38,195 nt of DNA from Oscillospiraceae bacterium (GCA_031262405.1 JAISHS010000034.1:1-38195), one strand, 5' to 3'. Positions 1 to 7,510 are shown, counted from the stretch's first letter. The notes: a model not told the origin generated them from the sequence alone. A program made the numbers and translations.

Positions 1-290
1 TCCTACAACAGGAGGCCCTATTTTGTCACTGTCCGTTTTTACTGGACTTGTTCATTCCGCAGAAAGAAAGCTTCCCTTTTGCGCCGTCCGCGCAGGACGC
101 CCCGGCGTGGCAACGCCGATTTCTCTGCCGCTTCTGCGGAAGCGGCGCGGACGCGCAATGCGCGTCCCTACGACGGGGGACGAGGGACGCGTAGCGGCAC
201 GAGGGGCAGTGCGGTGAAAATTTGTGTGTTTGGACACTTGACACTTTGAGACAAGAGTGATACTCTTTAAATGTAGATAGATGAATTATA
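1..290. other. GC-rich structured spacer, no supported gene
   Basis: I see no convincing gene here. The stretch holds several short perfect inverted repeats: CGGCGT 103-108 with ACGCCG 113-118, CCGCTT 128-133 with AAGCGG 140-145, and GACGCG 150-155 with CGCGTC 161-166. A short reading frame (23-217) lacks a ribosome binding site and has a low-complexity Arg/Ala-rich product, so it is not called. The first bases read as SYNRRPYF in one frame and contain GTCC...GGAC; this could be the end of an insertion element, but the window starts too late to tell. An AT-rich stretch at about 250-290 leads into the next gene and may hold its promoter; no clear -35/-10 pair was identified. Confidence 0.5.
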
Positions 291-308
291 ATTTTGGAGG
301 TCTCAAAG

Positions 309-524
309 ATGGCTTACAGCATGGATACGGTTCTGAGTGAAATACTTGACAATCCGGAAGCGTTTGCGGTTATGGATGAGCTTATCCCCGAAGCCGGAAA
401 AAACCCGATGATCAAGCTGGTCAGGAGCTTTACTCTCGGCAGGATTGCCCTTATCCCGGCCGCCAATGTCTCGCCGGAAAAGATGCAGGAGTTTATCGAC
501 GCTCTGAATGCTAAGTTAGGCTAA
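309..524 (+). CDS. Small hypothetical protein, 71 aa
   Basis: This encodes a 71-residue acidic, probably helical protein with no signal peptide or membrane segment. The start is ATG at 309, because GGAGGT (296-301) sits 7 bases upstream; the in-frame TTG at 294 lies inside that ribosome binding site. The pattern of a short helix with NPEAFAVMDELIP followed by NPMIKLV and a final amphipathic helix resembles, from memory, a small domain found at the C-termini of some Clostridia and actinobacterial glycosidases, here as a separate protein. That resemblance is not verified and no function is assigned. It stands alone: hairpins follow it, and the next gene starts 145 bases later. Confidence 0.75.
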   Translation: MAYSMDTVLSEILDNPEAFAVMDELIPEAGKNPMIKLVRSFTLGRIALIPAANVSPEKMQEFIDALNAKLG

Positions 525-554
525 GATACCATTTTAGATGGCTTAATACAAACG

Positions 555-577
555 GCACGCCGGTTTTCACGGCGTGC
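555..577 (+). terminator. Hairpin after the 71-aa gene
   Basis: Perfect 8-bp stem GCACGCCG (555-562) and CGGCGTGC (570-577) with a 7-base loop, followed by TGTTTAT. The T-tract is weak, so it is a possible rather than a strong intrinsic terminator. Confidence 0.5.
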
Positions 578-578
578 T

Positions 579-617
579 GTTTATGTGCGAAAAGCCTATG
601 GTTTTCCGCACATAAAC
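579..617. repeat. Long inverted repeat upstream of the MATE gene
   Basis: GTTTATGTGCG (579-589) pairs perfectly with CGCACATAAAC (607-617). The interior also pairs partly (GAAAAGCC against GGTTTTC). It lies directly after the first hairpin and before the heptamer repeat. It may act as a second terminator or as an mRNA 5' structure. Confidence 0.6.
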
Positions 618-630
618 AGGCACACCTTCA

Positions 631-662
631 GATAATAGATAATAGATAATAGATAATAGATA
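631..662. repeat. GATAATA heptamer tandem repeat, about 4.6 copies
   Basis: Perfect copies of GATAATA start at 631, 638, 645 and 652, with a partial copy at 659-662. The array ends 7 bases before the ATG of the MATE gene, so it covers the place where the ribosome binding site should be. Related heptamers (AATAATA/GATAATA) lie upstream of gcvH and of the dihydrolipoamide dehydrogenase gene. Confidence 0.9.
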
Positions 663-669
663 GGGAAAA

Positions 670-2037
670 ATGCAACAGAAGATTAATGACTTTACGCAGG
701 GGGAGATTTTTAAGCCCCTTATTAAATTTACGGTTCCGATTGTCTTTTCGCTGCTGCTCCAGGTGATGTATGGGGCGGCGGATTTGCTGATAGTCGGCTG
801 GTTCGGCTCGACCGCCGACGTCTCGGGGGTCACGACCGGCAGTCAGATTATGGCTGTGCTCATGCACTTCGTGGCGGGGCTTTCCGTCGGGCTTACGGTT
901 CTTTTGGGCTATAAGATCGGCGAAAAACGCTCTCACGAGGCCGGGGACGTTATCGGCACGGGGATTATTCTTTTCGCGCTAATCTCCGTCGTCCTGACGG
1001 CGGCTGTGCTTATTCTTTCCGAAGAAATAGCGGTTGTGATGCGCGCGCCTCAAGAGGCCTTCGGTCAGACACTTCAGTATGTTCGAATCTGCACCGGAGG
1101 CATGATTTTCATCGTAGCCTATAACCTCTTAGGCGGAGTTTTCCGTGGGATCGGCGACTCGAAGACGCCGCTTCTCGCGGTGGGTATTGCCTGTGCCTTT
1201 AACATAGCCGGGGATCTGCTTTTAGTGGCGGTCTTTCACATGGGCGCGGCGGGCGCGGCGATAGCGACCGTTTCGGCGCAGCTTTTCAGCGTGATTATCT
1301 CTGTTTTGATTCTGCGGCGGCGCAAACTGCCCTTTGTCGTGGGGAAAAAGAGCTTTCGCTGGCGGAGGGAATATGTAAGGCGCACGCTTAAGCTGGGCGT
1401 TCCCATCGCGATTGAGAGCATTATGGCGGGGCTGAGCTTTCTTTTTATAACGGCGATTGTCAACAACATGGGGCTCATATATTCGGCGGCTGTGGGTACG
1501 GCTGAGAAGATGGGCGGCTTTATAATGCTCGTGCCTATCTGCTTTATGCAGTCGCTGTCTGCCTGGGTCGCCCAGCAGTACGGCGCGAGGACGATGCCGC
1601 GAGCAAGGCGGGCTATGTTCTATAGCATGGCGGTATCACTCGGCTATGGCTGCCTTATGTTTTTCCTTGCGTTTTGGCACGGGGAGGCTCTTGCGGGGCT
1701 TTTTAACCGCACACCGGAGATTATCGAGCAGACCGCGCTCTATCTGAGAGCCCATGCCTTCGACACGCTGCTTGTGCCTTTTCTGTTTAGCTTCATGGGT
1801 TATTTCAACGGCTGCGGCAGGACGGGCTTTGTCATGGCGCAGACGATTTTCGGCTCCTTTTGCATACGCATTCCGCTTGCCTTTTATTTCAGCCGTCAGA
1901 GCTGGGCGAGTATGTTTCACATTGCGCTCGGGACGCCCGCCGCGACAGGCGTGCAGGTTATCCTGTGCACCGTGTTTTATATATTTGTCAATAGGAAGAT
2001 AAGCGGAAGGGAAGAAAAGAAGCTCTCGGAGGGTTGA
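670..2037 (+). CDS. MATE family multidrug/cation efflux transporter
   Basis: A 455-residue integral membrane protein of the MATE family, which exports drugs or metabolites in exchange for Na+ or H+. Length and layout fit the family: about 12 hydrophobic segments in two halves, beginning with the family-like opening IFKPLIKFTVPIVFSLLLQ and AADLLIVGWFG, a mid-protein GGVFRGIGDSKTPL segment, and the C-half PFLFSFMGYFNGCGRTGF, which mirrors the first half. The N-terminus is short and has no signal peptide. The ribosome binding site is poor (AGGGAAAA directly before ATG 670), and a heptamer repeat lies just upstream, so translation may be weak or modulated. It appears monocistronic, bounded by hairpins on both sides. 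The substrate cannot be predicted. Confidence 0.92.
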   Translation: MQQKINDFTQGEIFKPLIKFTVPIVFSLLLQVMYGAADLLIVGWFGSTADVSGVTTGSQIMAVLMHFVAGLSVGLTVLLGYKIGEKRSHEAGDVIGTGIILFALISVVLTAAVLILSEEIAVVMRAPQEAFGQTLQYVRICTGGMIFIVAYNLLGGVFRGIGDSKTPLLAVGIACAFNIAGDLLLVAVFHMGAAGAAIATVSAQLFSVIISVLILRRRKLPFVVGKKSFRWRREYVRRTLKLGVPIAIESIMAGLSFLFITAIVNNMGLIYSAAVGTAEKMGGFIMLVPICFMQSLSAWVAQQYGARTMPRARRAMFYSMAVSLGYGCLMFFLAFWHGEALAGLFNRTPEIIEQTALYLRAHAFDTLLVPFLFSFMGYFNGCGRTGFVMAQTIFGSFCIRIPLAFYFSRQSWASMFHIALGTPAATGVQVILCTVFYIFVNRKISGREEKKLSEG

Positions 2038-2050
2038 GACTTTAAATATA

Positions 2051-2086
2051 GAAAAATCGCGCGGCGGCAAGGCTGCGCGATTTTTC
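2051..2086 (+). terminator. Intrinsic terminator after the MATE gene
   Basis: A perfect 12-bp stem joins GAAAAATCGCGC (2051-2062) to GCGCGATTTTTC (2075-2086), with the T-run inside the right arm. The A-run in the left arm means it could work in both directions. Confidence 0.85.
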
Positions 2087-2096
2087 CGTCTCCGTC

Positions 2097-2126
2097 ATTG
2101 CGGGCTTGACCCGCAATCTTTTTTTT
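2097..2126 (+). terminator. Second terminator hairpin with T8 tract
   Basis: ATTGCGGG (2097-2104) pairs with CCCGCAAT (2110-2117) and is followed by eight T residues (2119-2126). It separates the MATE gene from the GntR operon. The ATTGCGGG...CCCGCAAT core resembles palindromic intergenic repeats seen in many bacterial genomes, so it may be a dispersed repeat doing duty as a terminator. Confidence 0.8.
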
Positions 2127-2164
2127 CGTTAGAAAAAATTTTTTGAAATTTCGCAAAATTCCCC

Positions 2165-2192
2165 TTGACAAATCCTATAATAGGTGTATCAT
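2165..2192 (+). promoter_or_regulatory. Sigma-A promoter of the GntR-ABC operon
   Basis: TTGACA at 2165-2170 and TATCAT at 2187-2192 are separated by 16 bases, close to the housekeeping consensus. The operon's first start codon lies 54 bases after the -10. Confidence 0.75.
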
Positions 2193-2204
2193 ACAACTAG
2201 TACA
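2185..2204. promoter_or_regulatory. Candidate operator for the GntR regulator
   Basis: TGTA (2185-2188) and TACA (2201-2204) form an inverted pair with a 12-base gap that overlaps the -10. Position and symmetry suit autorepression by the YtrA-type regulator encoded downstream. The half-sites are short, so this is a candidate only. Confidence 0.4.
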
Positions 2205-2245
2205 ACAGTGAAGCGATACAGTCTGGGAAGAAAGGATGTGTAAAG

Positions 2246-2641
2246 TTGGCTTGGATTTTTTCAAGTGACCGCCCGATTTATCTTCAGCTCACGGACAGGG
2301 TTATCTCCGGAATTTTGACCGGAGAGTATCCGATGGGGAGCAAGCTGCCCAGCGTGAGAGAATTTGCGGAGATTGCCTCCGTTAATCCGAACACGGTGCA
2401 GAGGGCCTTAGCGGAGCTTGAAGCGGTAGGTCTGATTGACAATCAGAGAACGACAGGAAAATTTGTGACGGAAGAAGAGGAGCGGATCACTATGGCGAGG
2501 GAGAAAAGAGGCTCGGCCTTGGCGAGAGATTTTCTCAAAAATATGACAGACCTCGGGTACGACAGCGATCAGGTGTCGCAGCTGCTACGTGAGGCGCAGG
2601 AGGAGAAGGAGGAGGATGAAGATGGATATGCCGGTTATTAA
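2246..2641 (+). CDS. GntR family regulator, YtrA subfamily
   Basis: A 131-residue transcription factor. It has an N-terminal winged helix-turn-helix typical of GntR proteins (IYLQLTDRVISGILTGEY, then LPSVREFA, then VNPNTVQRALAELE), ending about residue 75, and a short helical tail instead of a ligand-binding domain. That short tail is the hallmark of the YtrA subfamily, which usually represses its own ABC transporter operon. The start is TTG at 2246 behind AGAAAGGA; the nearby ATG at 2236 is out of frame. The gene overlaps the ABC ATPase gene by 20 bases. A consensus promoter with an inverted repeat lies upstream. The inducer is unknown; relatives respond to cell-envelope stress. Confidence 0.9.
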   Translation: MAWIFSSDRPIYLQLTDRVISGILTGEYPMGSKLPSVREFAEIASVNPNTVQRALAELEAVGLIDNQRTTGKFVTEEEERITMAREKRGSALARDFLKNMTDLGYDSDQVSQLLREAQEEKEEDEDGYAGY

Positions 2642-3323
2642 GTGCTCGGGGCTGAGCAAGAATTTCGGCAATGTTTATGCGCTGAGCAAGCTTGACCTTG
2701 CGCTGCCCGCCGGAAAGATTATCGGGCTGCTCGGTCCGAACGGGAGCGGCAAGACGACGCTTCTCAAGCTGGCTTGCGGGCTGCTTACGCCCACCGAAGG
2801 CTCGATTGAGATTTGCGGGACGGCTCCCGGACAAGAGAGCAAGGCGTTAGTTTCTTATTTGCCGGAGAGGACCTATCTTCCGGATTGGATGACGGCGCAG
2901 CAGTGTCTGGACTATTTTGAGGATTTCTATTCCGATTTTGATAGGGCACGCGCTGAGAATATGCTAGCCGCTCTCGGGGTTCCGGGGGATACGCGGATGA
3001 AGACGCTCTCGAAGGGTACCAAGGAGAAGGTTCAGCTGGTGCTCGTGATGAGCCGGAGAGCGAGGCTCTATCTGCTTGATGAGCCGATAGGCGGAGTTGA
3101 TCCCGCGGCGCGCGACTATATTTTAAGTACGATTATCCGGAACTATTCCGAGGACTCGACGGTGCTGATTTCCACGCACCTGATCTATGACGTTGAGAAG
3201 ATTTTGGACGAATTTGTCTTCCTGCAGCAGGGACAGGTGGTCTCCTATGCCTCCACGGACAGTCTGAGAGCCGATCTCGGTAAGTCTCTGGATGAATATT
3301 TCAGGGAGGTGTTCAGATGCTAG
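2622..3323 (+). CDS. ABC transporter ATP-binding protein
   Basis: A 233-residue ATPase subunit. Visible motifs are Walker A GPNGSGKT (residues 38-45), a variant signature LSKGT (129-133) where LSGGQ is usual, Walker B RLYLLDEP (148-155) and the switch histidine in STH (about 186). The ATG at 2622 is preferred because AGGAGG repeats (2607-2615) sit 6-9 bases upstream; the GTG at 2589 would code a run of eight arginines that is really the ribosome binding region. It overlaps the regulator by 20 bases and the permease by 7, so the three are translationally coupled. It probably forms a dimer that drives the membrane protein encoded next. The LSKGT signature is common in YtrB-like and bacitracin-type exporters. 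Confidence 0.92.
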   Translation: MDMPVIKCSGLSKNFGNVYALSKLDLALPAGKIIGLLGPNGSGKTTLLKLACGLLTPTEGSIEICGTAPGQESKALVSYLPERTYLPDWMTAQQCLDYFEDFYSDFDRARAENMLAALGVPGDTRMKTLSKGTKEKVQLVLVMSRRARLYLLDEPIGGVDPAARDYILSTIIRNYSEDSTVLISTHLIYDVEKILDEFVFLQQGQVVSYASTDSLRADLGKSLDEYFREVFRC

Positions 3324-4198
3324 GCAAGCTTATAAAATATGACTTTAAGTCGCTCATGCGGATTCTTATTCCCGCGAACATAGCGATTTTGGGCGCGGCG
3401 ATTCTGGCCGCTCTCAGTTTGCAGTTTTCCCTGAGAACGAGTGTAGGCGCAATGCTGCGCGGCGGGTTTATGCAGCTTATGCGGACGCTGTCCGGGCTGC
3501 TCGTGGGGCTGATGTTTATCGGTATCGCCGCCGCGTGCTTGTTTATCACCTTTATGGTGTTCTATCGGTTCTATAAGAACTTCATCAGCGACGAGGGCTA
3601 TCTGACCTTTACGCTGCCAGTGAAGACGAGTCAGCTTCTCTGGTCGAAGCTTATTACGGCGTCAATTTGGATGCTCATTACCGGCATTGTGGGACTGTTT
3701 TCGCTCTTAGTTTTCCTGCTGCTCGGCACGAGTGAGACCAGCTTTTTCAACACGGAGATATTCGCGATACTGGGAGAGCTCTTCCGCGTGTTCGGGTCGG
3801 CGACGGGCAGTAAGCTTTTCTTGGAGCTGATGCTCTTTACGCTGGTGGCGATGGTCGCGAACATACTGCACATATATCTCGCGCTCATAATCGGCGGGGT
3901 CGTGGCGCAAAAGCACAAGCTGCTGGCGGGAATTGGGTTCTATTTTATAATTAATGTAGCCCAGGGCATTGTTTCGAGCATTGTGACTTTTGCGGCGGCC
4001 GGCTCGACCGTTGCGAATATGGAGTCGAGTATGCAGGTGGATATAATAGACCCTTATGACTTCGGGCTTGTGCTCGGGAGACTTGTGTCCGCGCTCCAGC
4101 CGATGTTTTGGGTGACGCTTGCGACCACGGCAGTCTTCTCGGTGGTGTTCTTTATCCTCAGCCACTATCTGCTGAAGAATAAGCTGAATTTGGAGTAG
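3317..4198 (+). CDS. ABC-2 type transporter permease
   Basis: A 293-residue membrane protein with about six hydrophobic segments: roughly residues 15-40, 50-80, 110-140, 165-200, 205-235 and 260-290. It starts with LGKLIKYDFKSLMRIL, an amphipathic cytoplasmic lead-in typical of ABC-2 permeases. It starts within the last codons of the ATPase gene (ATGCTAG overlap) and is followed by a strong terminator, so it closes the operon. With the ATPase it should form an exporter in the plasma membrane. The substrate is not evident; YtrA-controlled exporters often deal with wall-active antibiotics or cell-envelope components. Confidence 0.85.
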   Translation: MLGKLIKYDFKSLMRILIPANIAILGAAILAALSLQFSLRTSVGAMLRGGFMQLMRTLSGLLVGLMFIGIAAACLFITFMVFYRFYKNFISDEGYLTFTLPVKTSQLLWSKLITASIWMLITGIVGLFSLLVFLLLGTSETSFFNTEIFAILGELFRVFGSATGSKLFLELMLFTLVAMVANILHIYLALIIGGVVAQKHKLLAGIGFYFIINVAQGIVSSIVTFAAAGSTVANMESSMQVDIIDPYDFGLVLGRLVSALQPMFWVTLATTAVFSVVFFILSHYLLKNKLNLE

Positions 4199-4245
4199 CA
4201 TTTGGAGTATAGGGCGCAAGCGCGCTTGGAAAGATTGATAGTGTT

Positions 4246-4278
4246 AAAGCCCCTGCCGGGGAACCGGCGGGGGCTTTT
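4246..4278 (+). terminator. Strong intrinsic terminator of the GntR-ABC operon
   Basis: A 14-bp stem (4246-4259 with 4264-4277, one G-T wobble) with a GGAA loop, ending in TTTT. Confidence 0.92.
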
Positions 4279-4332
4279 GTGTATGTGGAAGCTATACATA
4301 AGTATGGGCGGGGATTTGTGCAAGGTGGGGGA

Positions 4333-4361
4333 TTGACAGGGGCGTTCTACAGGTGTAGAAT
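4333..4361 (+). promoter_or_regulatory. Promoter of the BlaI/M56 operon
   Basis: TTGACA (4333-4338), a 17-base spacer and TAGAAT (4356-4361) form a near-consensus housekeeping promoter. The spacer and -10 are covered by a palindromic BlaI-type operator, described separately. Confidence 0.85.
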
Positions 4362-4385
4362 ATGTATAGTGTTACAGACGTAGAA
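4345..4385. promoter_or_regulatory. BlaI/MecI-type operators, two sites
   Basis: Site 1 (4345-4360) is a perfect 7-2-7 palindrome, TTCTACA-GG-TGTAGAA. It contains TACA-N2-TGTA, the known core bound by BlaI and MecI dimers, and overlaps the -10. Site 2 (4373-4382, TACA-GA-CGTA, followed by GAA) is an imperfect copy centred 25 bases downstream. The arrangement predicts autorepression by the BlaI-like protein encoded next. Confidence 0.8.
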
Positions 4386-4408
4386 CTGGTTTTAGGGGGC
4401 GGGCAGTT

Positions 4409-4810
4409 ATGAATAGAGCGGGAATTGGCAGGGCGGAGAAGATTTCGGCCTCGGAGCTGGAGCTTATGAGAATACTCTGGCGTGAGGGGCGGGCTGTATC
4501 TTTCGGAGAGCTGAGGCAGGAGCTGGCGGAAAAAGTGGGCTGGGAGAAGTCCACGATTGCGACACTTCTGAGGCGCTTGCGCGACAAGGGGGCAGTCATT
4601 CAGGAAGAGGGGGGCGCGCGGCGCTACAGCGCCTGTGTAACTCGGGAGGAATATGCCCTTGCGGAGGAGAAGAATATGCTCGACAAGCTGTATTCCGGGA
4701 GCGCGAAGAACTTTGTTGCGGCACTCTGCCGCCGGGGGGAGCTCTCCGAGGCGGATATTGACGAGCTGAAGGAGTTTTTTCAGCTAGGGGGGCGGGAAAA
4801 TGGAAGTTGA
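4409..4810 (+). CDS. BlaI/MecI/CopY family transcriptional repressor
   Basis: A 133-residue repressor with a winged helix in the first 80 residues: ISASELELMRILWREG, then STIATLLRRLRDKG as the recognition region, then a wing at EEGGARRYS. A C-terminal helical dimerisation region follows (about 85-130). Family members bind TACA-N2-TGTA and are cleaved or displaced when the partner membrane peptidase senses a signal; the matching operator lies 50-60 bases upstream. The ATG at 4409 has a GGGGGCGGGC stretch before it. Its end overlaps the M56 gene by 11 bases. No beta-lactamase or PBP2a-like gene is in the window, so the regulon is unknown. Confidence 0.9.
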   Translation: MNRAGIGRAEKISASELELMRILWREGRAVSFGELRQELAEKVGWEKSTIATLLRRLRDKGAVIQEEGGARRYSACVTREEYALAEEKNMLDKLYSGSAKNFVAALCRRGELSEADIDELKEFFQLGGRENGS

Positions 4811-7193
4811 GACTCTGAGGACGATACTCACAATGTCTATAGCGGGGGGCGCGATTACGCTGGTGCTGCTGGCGCTTCGTCCGCTGATAAAGGACCGGCT
4901 GCCCAAGGCTTTTCAGTATTATGTCTGGGTCGCGCTTGTCGCGGTGCTGCTGGTGCCGTTCTCGCGCATTGTAGTTCTGCCCGAGGCTATAGAGACGCCG
5001 ATTATTGCCGAGAGCGTTTCGCGGTACATCGCGGCGCCAAGGGATTTGAGCGGGGGACTTGAGCCGCAACAGCCGAATTTTGGCGTCCCGGTGGAAAGCG
5101 GCGGACAGGTTGAGAGGACAGTAACGCCGCGGCGGGCTGTTGAGACGGCAGACTTGTTATGGCTGCTGTATCCGCTGGGGGCGGCGGTTTTTCTGGGCTA
5201 TAATCTGGCCGGATATCTGGCTTTTGTGCGCAAGCTTAAAAAGAGCGCGGCGCCGGCGTCCGAGCGGGAGCTGGAGCTTCTTCGTAAGCTGGCAGGCAAG
5301 AGGAAGGCTCCGCGGCTCGCGCACAGCGCGCTTGCGCCGACGCCGCTGCTGACGGGGCTGCTACTCCCGGTGATCTACCTGCCGGAGCGGGTTTATTCAG
5401 ACGCGCGGCTGCGGAACATTTTGCTCCACGAGCTGAGTCATCTGCGCCGGGGGGACATTTTCATTAAGTGGCTGGCGGTGGTCGCCGGGGCGGTGCACTG
5501 GTTCAACCCGCTGGTGTATCTCGCGCGGCGAGAGCTGGACAAGAGCTGTGAGCTGGCCTGCGACGAGCTGGTTATAAAGGGCTTTGATCTAGACGGCAGG
5601 CAGGACTATGGCGACACGCTTATCGCCGCGGCGTCTGAGCGCAGACTGCCGAGCGCAGTTCTCTCCACAACTCTGGGGGAGGAAAAGAAGCAGCTCAAGG
5701 AGAGATTGAGGTCAATTATGAAACACAAAAAATTCTCTAAATTCGCGATTATTGTGTCTATTATTATACTGATGGGAGTTGTTTTGGGCGCGGCGGCGCT
5801 TGGAGCGGGGAGCCGCGAGAAGGACGAAGCTCCGGTGAGCGAGAGCGATGCGCCGGTCACGGGGAGCATGGAGACTCAAGCAGTGGACGCGTCTTCCATT
5901 GACCAAGCCTTTGTTCAAGACGCCGCTGAGGAGCTGGTCTCGAATAGGTTCGGGGAGCTTTTGTCCGGTCCCTTATATGCGTCAGTTGGGTTTGACCTAT
6001 ATGATGATTGGCGCATAGAAAGTCTGGAATATCTCGGTGCTTACGACGGGGAGGACATAGACGTCGTCGCCTATGAGCTGCACGCGCAGTTCCACTGTGT
6101 TGCACCTGAGAGGCTTGCAATGGCGGGGAGCATGACAGTAGCTGAGGACGGTTGGGTGGCCGGGCTGATGGGCGAATATGTTCTTTTTGAGACCTCGAAC
6201 CCCTTGCTTCTGGGAACAATGAGCATGAACGAATGTGTGTATGGCAGCCCTCGCTTTTATATGAACATGGTAGAGCTGATTGCACTAAAGACATATACCG
6301 ATGAGCTGATGCCGGAGCTGGGGGAGGTTATTGTGAACAGCGGGGTGAGTGACAGGCCGGTTGTGCTGCCGGACGGCAGGACGGTCGCTGTCTCATATAA
6401 CGCGAGGAGGTTCACGGACGAGAGCGGGCGGCTTAGCTTTGATGTGGACGGAGTTGTCTCCACGAGGAAATTTGGAGAGGTCAGGCAGGACAGGGAGATA
6501 GTGTTCCAGCCTATAGCCGAGATTGTGCCGGGCTTCGGGAGGCTTAGCTTCAATGAGGCGGAGGACGGGCGGTATTATCTGGTGTATTGGGACGGCGAGG
6601 GAACTTTGGAAGAGGCTGTCAAGGCCTCCGCTACAGATATAAATAACCCCCTCCCTCAGATCGTCGAATTCTATCGCGAAGAGGATGTTAAGGCCGGAGA
6701 TGAGATTCAGATCGACGAGGATTTGATTGGTCTGTATTCATACGACAGCGATGTGCCGATTATGAGCTTTGTTATGCAGAATATAGCGAAGCTGCCGGGG
6801 GATGCGGCGCCAGGAGTATTTATAAGCAGTAAACTTGGAATTGAGCTCGAACTTCCGGCAGAGCTTACAGAAATCTGCGAGGTTGTCCAAGAGACTGGCG
6901 GTCTAGGTGAGTGTCTTTCCTTGTACATCAATCCGCGACCGGCTGATCCCTTTTTAGGAAGGGTTGGAAGTATATATGCGTTTTCGCGCACGGAGTGGGA
7001 GCGTGAATTTGTGCCCGGAGGAAGTTTATATTTCTTCGCCGGATTTGAATATAAAATCTTGGCTGAAAATGACGAGAAGGTGATCGTTATGGGGTTTGCG
7101 TCAGATGCACAAGCGGATTCAAATACAAAAGAGAATTATGAGAAGGTCCGCGATGCGTTCCAAAATGGCGAGTACACAGTTCGGTTTTTGTAA
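4800..7193 (+). CDS. M56 family membrane metallopeptidase (BlaR1-like sensor)
   Basis: A 797-residue membrane protein. Three membrane segments occur before the catalytic region (about 7-29, 40-60, 118-142) and one after it (about 315-338). The zinc motif HELSH is at residues 210-214, followed by CELACDELV, the expected downstream M56 signature. Residues 340-797 form a large extracellular part. In BlaR1 and MecR1 this position holds a penicillin-binding domain with an SxxK serine; I see no recognisable one here, so the ligand is probably something else. The partner is the BlaI-like repressor just upstream (11-base overlap), whose proteolysis this protein presumably triggers. The outer domain contains two or more repeats of mixed beta character that I cannot name. 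Confidence 0.85.
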   Translation: MEVETLRTILTMSIAGGAITLVLLALRPLIKDRLPKAFQYYVWVALVAVLLVPFSRIVVLPEAIETPIIAESVSRYIAAPRDLSGGLEPQQPNFGVPVESGGQVERTVTPRRAVETADLLWLLYPLGAAVFLGYNLAGYLAFVRKLKKSAAPASERELELLRKLAGKRKAPRLAHSALAPTPLLTGLLLPVIYLPERVYSDARLRNILLHELSHLRRGDIFIKWLAVVAGAVHWFNPLVYLARRELDKSCELACDELVIKGFDLDGRQDYGDTLIAAASERRLPSAVLSTTLGEEKKQLKERLRSIMKHKKFSKFAIIVSIIILMGVVLGAAALGAGSREKDEAPVSESDAPVTGSMETQAVDASSIDQAFVQDAAEELVSNRFGELLSGPLYASVGFDLYDDWRIESLEYLGAYDGEDIDVVAYELHAQFHCVAPERLAMAGSMTVAEDGWVAGLMGEYVLFETSNPLLLGTMSMNECVYGSPRFYMNMVELIALKTYTDELMPELGEVIVNSGVSDRPVVLPDGRTVAVSYNARRFTDESGRLSFDVDGVVSTRKFGEVRQDREIVFQPIAEIVPGFGRLSFNEAEDGRYYLVYWDGEGTLEEAVKASATDINNPLPQIVEFYREEDVKAGDEIQIDEDLIGLYSYDSDVPIMSFVMQNIAKLPGDAAPGVFISSKLGIELELPAELTEICEVVQETGGLGECLSLYINPRPADPFLGRVGSIYAFSRTEWEREFVPGGSLYFFAGFEYKILAENDEKVIVMGFASDAQADSNTKENYEKVRDAFQNGEYTVRFL

Positions 7194-7243
7194 GGGTTGA
7201 AGTGGGTGTGTGGAGAAACAGCTATTTAATACGATAATCTTTT

Positions 7244-7283
7244 CACAGAGAACCCGACGGGCTATTCCGTCGGGTTCTCTGTG
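7244..7283. terminator. 17-bp perfect hairpin between convergent genes
   Basis: A perfect 17-bp stem (7244-7260 with 7267-7283) and a 6-base loop lie between the M56 gene (plus) and the end of the small minus-strand gene. The loop contains the minus-strand stop codon. Neither side has a proper T-tract, so it is probably a bidirectional but rather weak terminator. Confidence 0.65.
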
Positions 7284-7414
7284 CTGTCTGAGTTCGCGAT
7301 GATATATAATTCCTCATATCGTGCCTGAAGCTTTTTTAGGACTCTGATAATATCTGTAATAGAATTGAATAGAGCAAGATACATTGCAAAACTTATCTCT
7401 TCGCGTTCGTGCAT
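7262..7414 (-). CDS. Small protein, 50 aa, divergent from an XRE regulator
   Basis: A 50-codon frame on the minus strand starting ATG at 7414, with GAGGTGA (7428-7422) 7 bases upstream and stop TAG at 7264-7262. The product begins MHEREEISFAMYLALFNSIT, continues with a helical DIIRVLKKLQARYEELYI segment, and ends STENPTE. It looks like one long amphipathic helix. From memory, similar 45-60-residue proteins are common beside XRE regulators in gut Clostridia, but I cannot name a family. The good ribosome binding site, the shared divergent regulatory region and the stop codon in the terminator loop support a real gene. No function is assigned. Confidence 0.7.
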   Translation of the reverse strand: MHEREEISFAMYLALFNSITDIIRVLKKLQARYEELYIIANSDSTENPTE

Positions 7415-7438
7415 AGTAAAATCACCTCATGGTAAGAA

Positions 7439-7480
7439 TAGAGTATATGACTCTAAAAGTCAATAGAGTTATATACTCTA
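7439..7480. promoter_or_regulatory. Twin palindromic operators in the divergent promoter region
   Basis: Two copies of TAGAGT-N5-ACTCTA lie at 7439-7455 and 7464-7480, centres 25 bases apart. Each contains a potential -10: TATACT on the plus strand at 7472-7477 and TATACT on the minus strand at 7447-7442. The whole element is also symmetric (TAGAGTATAT 7439-7448 with ATATACTCTA 7471-7480). This suggests the XRE protein binds as two dimers and shuts both divergent promoters. Confidence 0.75.
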
Positions 7481-7510
7481 AGCTATATTTTATGAGGAGG
7501 GTGTTTTATT

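Noticed and set aside
1-60. End of an IS3-type element at the window edge
   Set aside because: One frame reads SYNRRPYF and there is a short GTCC...GGAC pairing, but too little sequence is visible to support a transposase or a terminal repeat.
23-217. A 64-codon frame at the left end
   Set aside because: No ribosome binding site, Arg/Ala low-complexity product, and it runs through several hairpins of a non-coding spacer.
2589-2621. GTG start at 2589 for the ABC ATPase
   Set aside because: It would add eight consecutive arginines encoded by the purine-rich ribosome binding region; ATG 2622 has ideal spacing.
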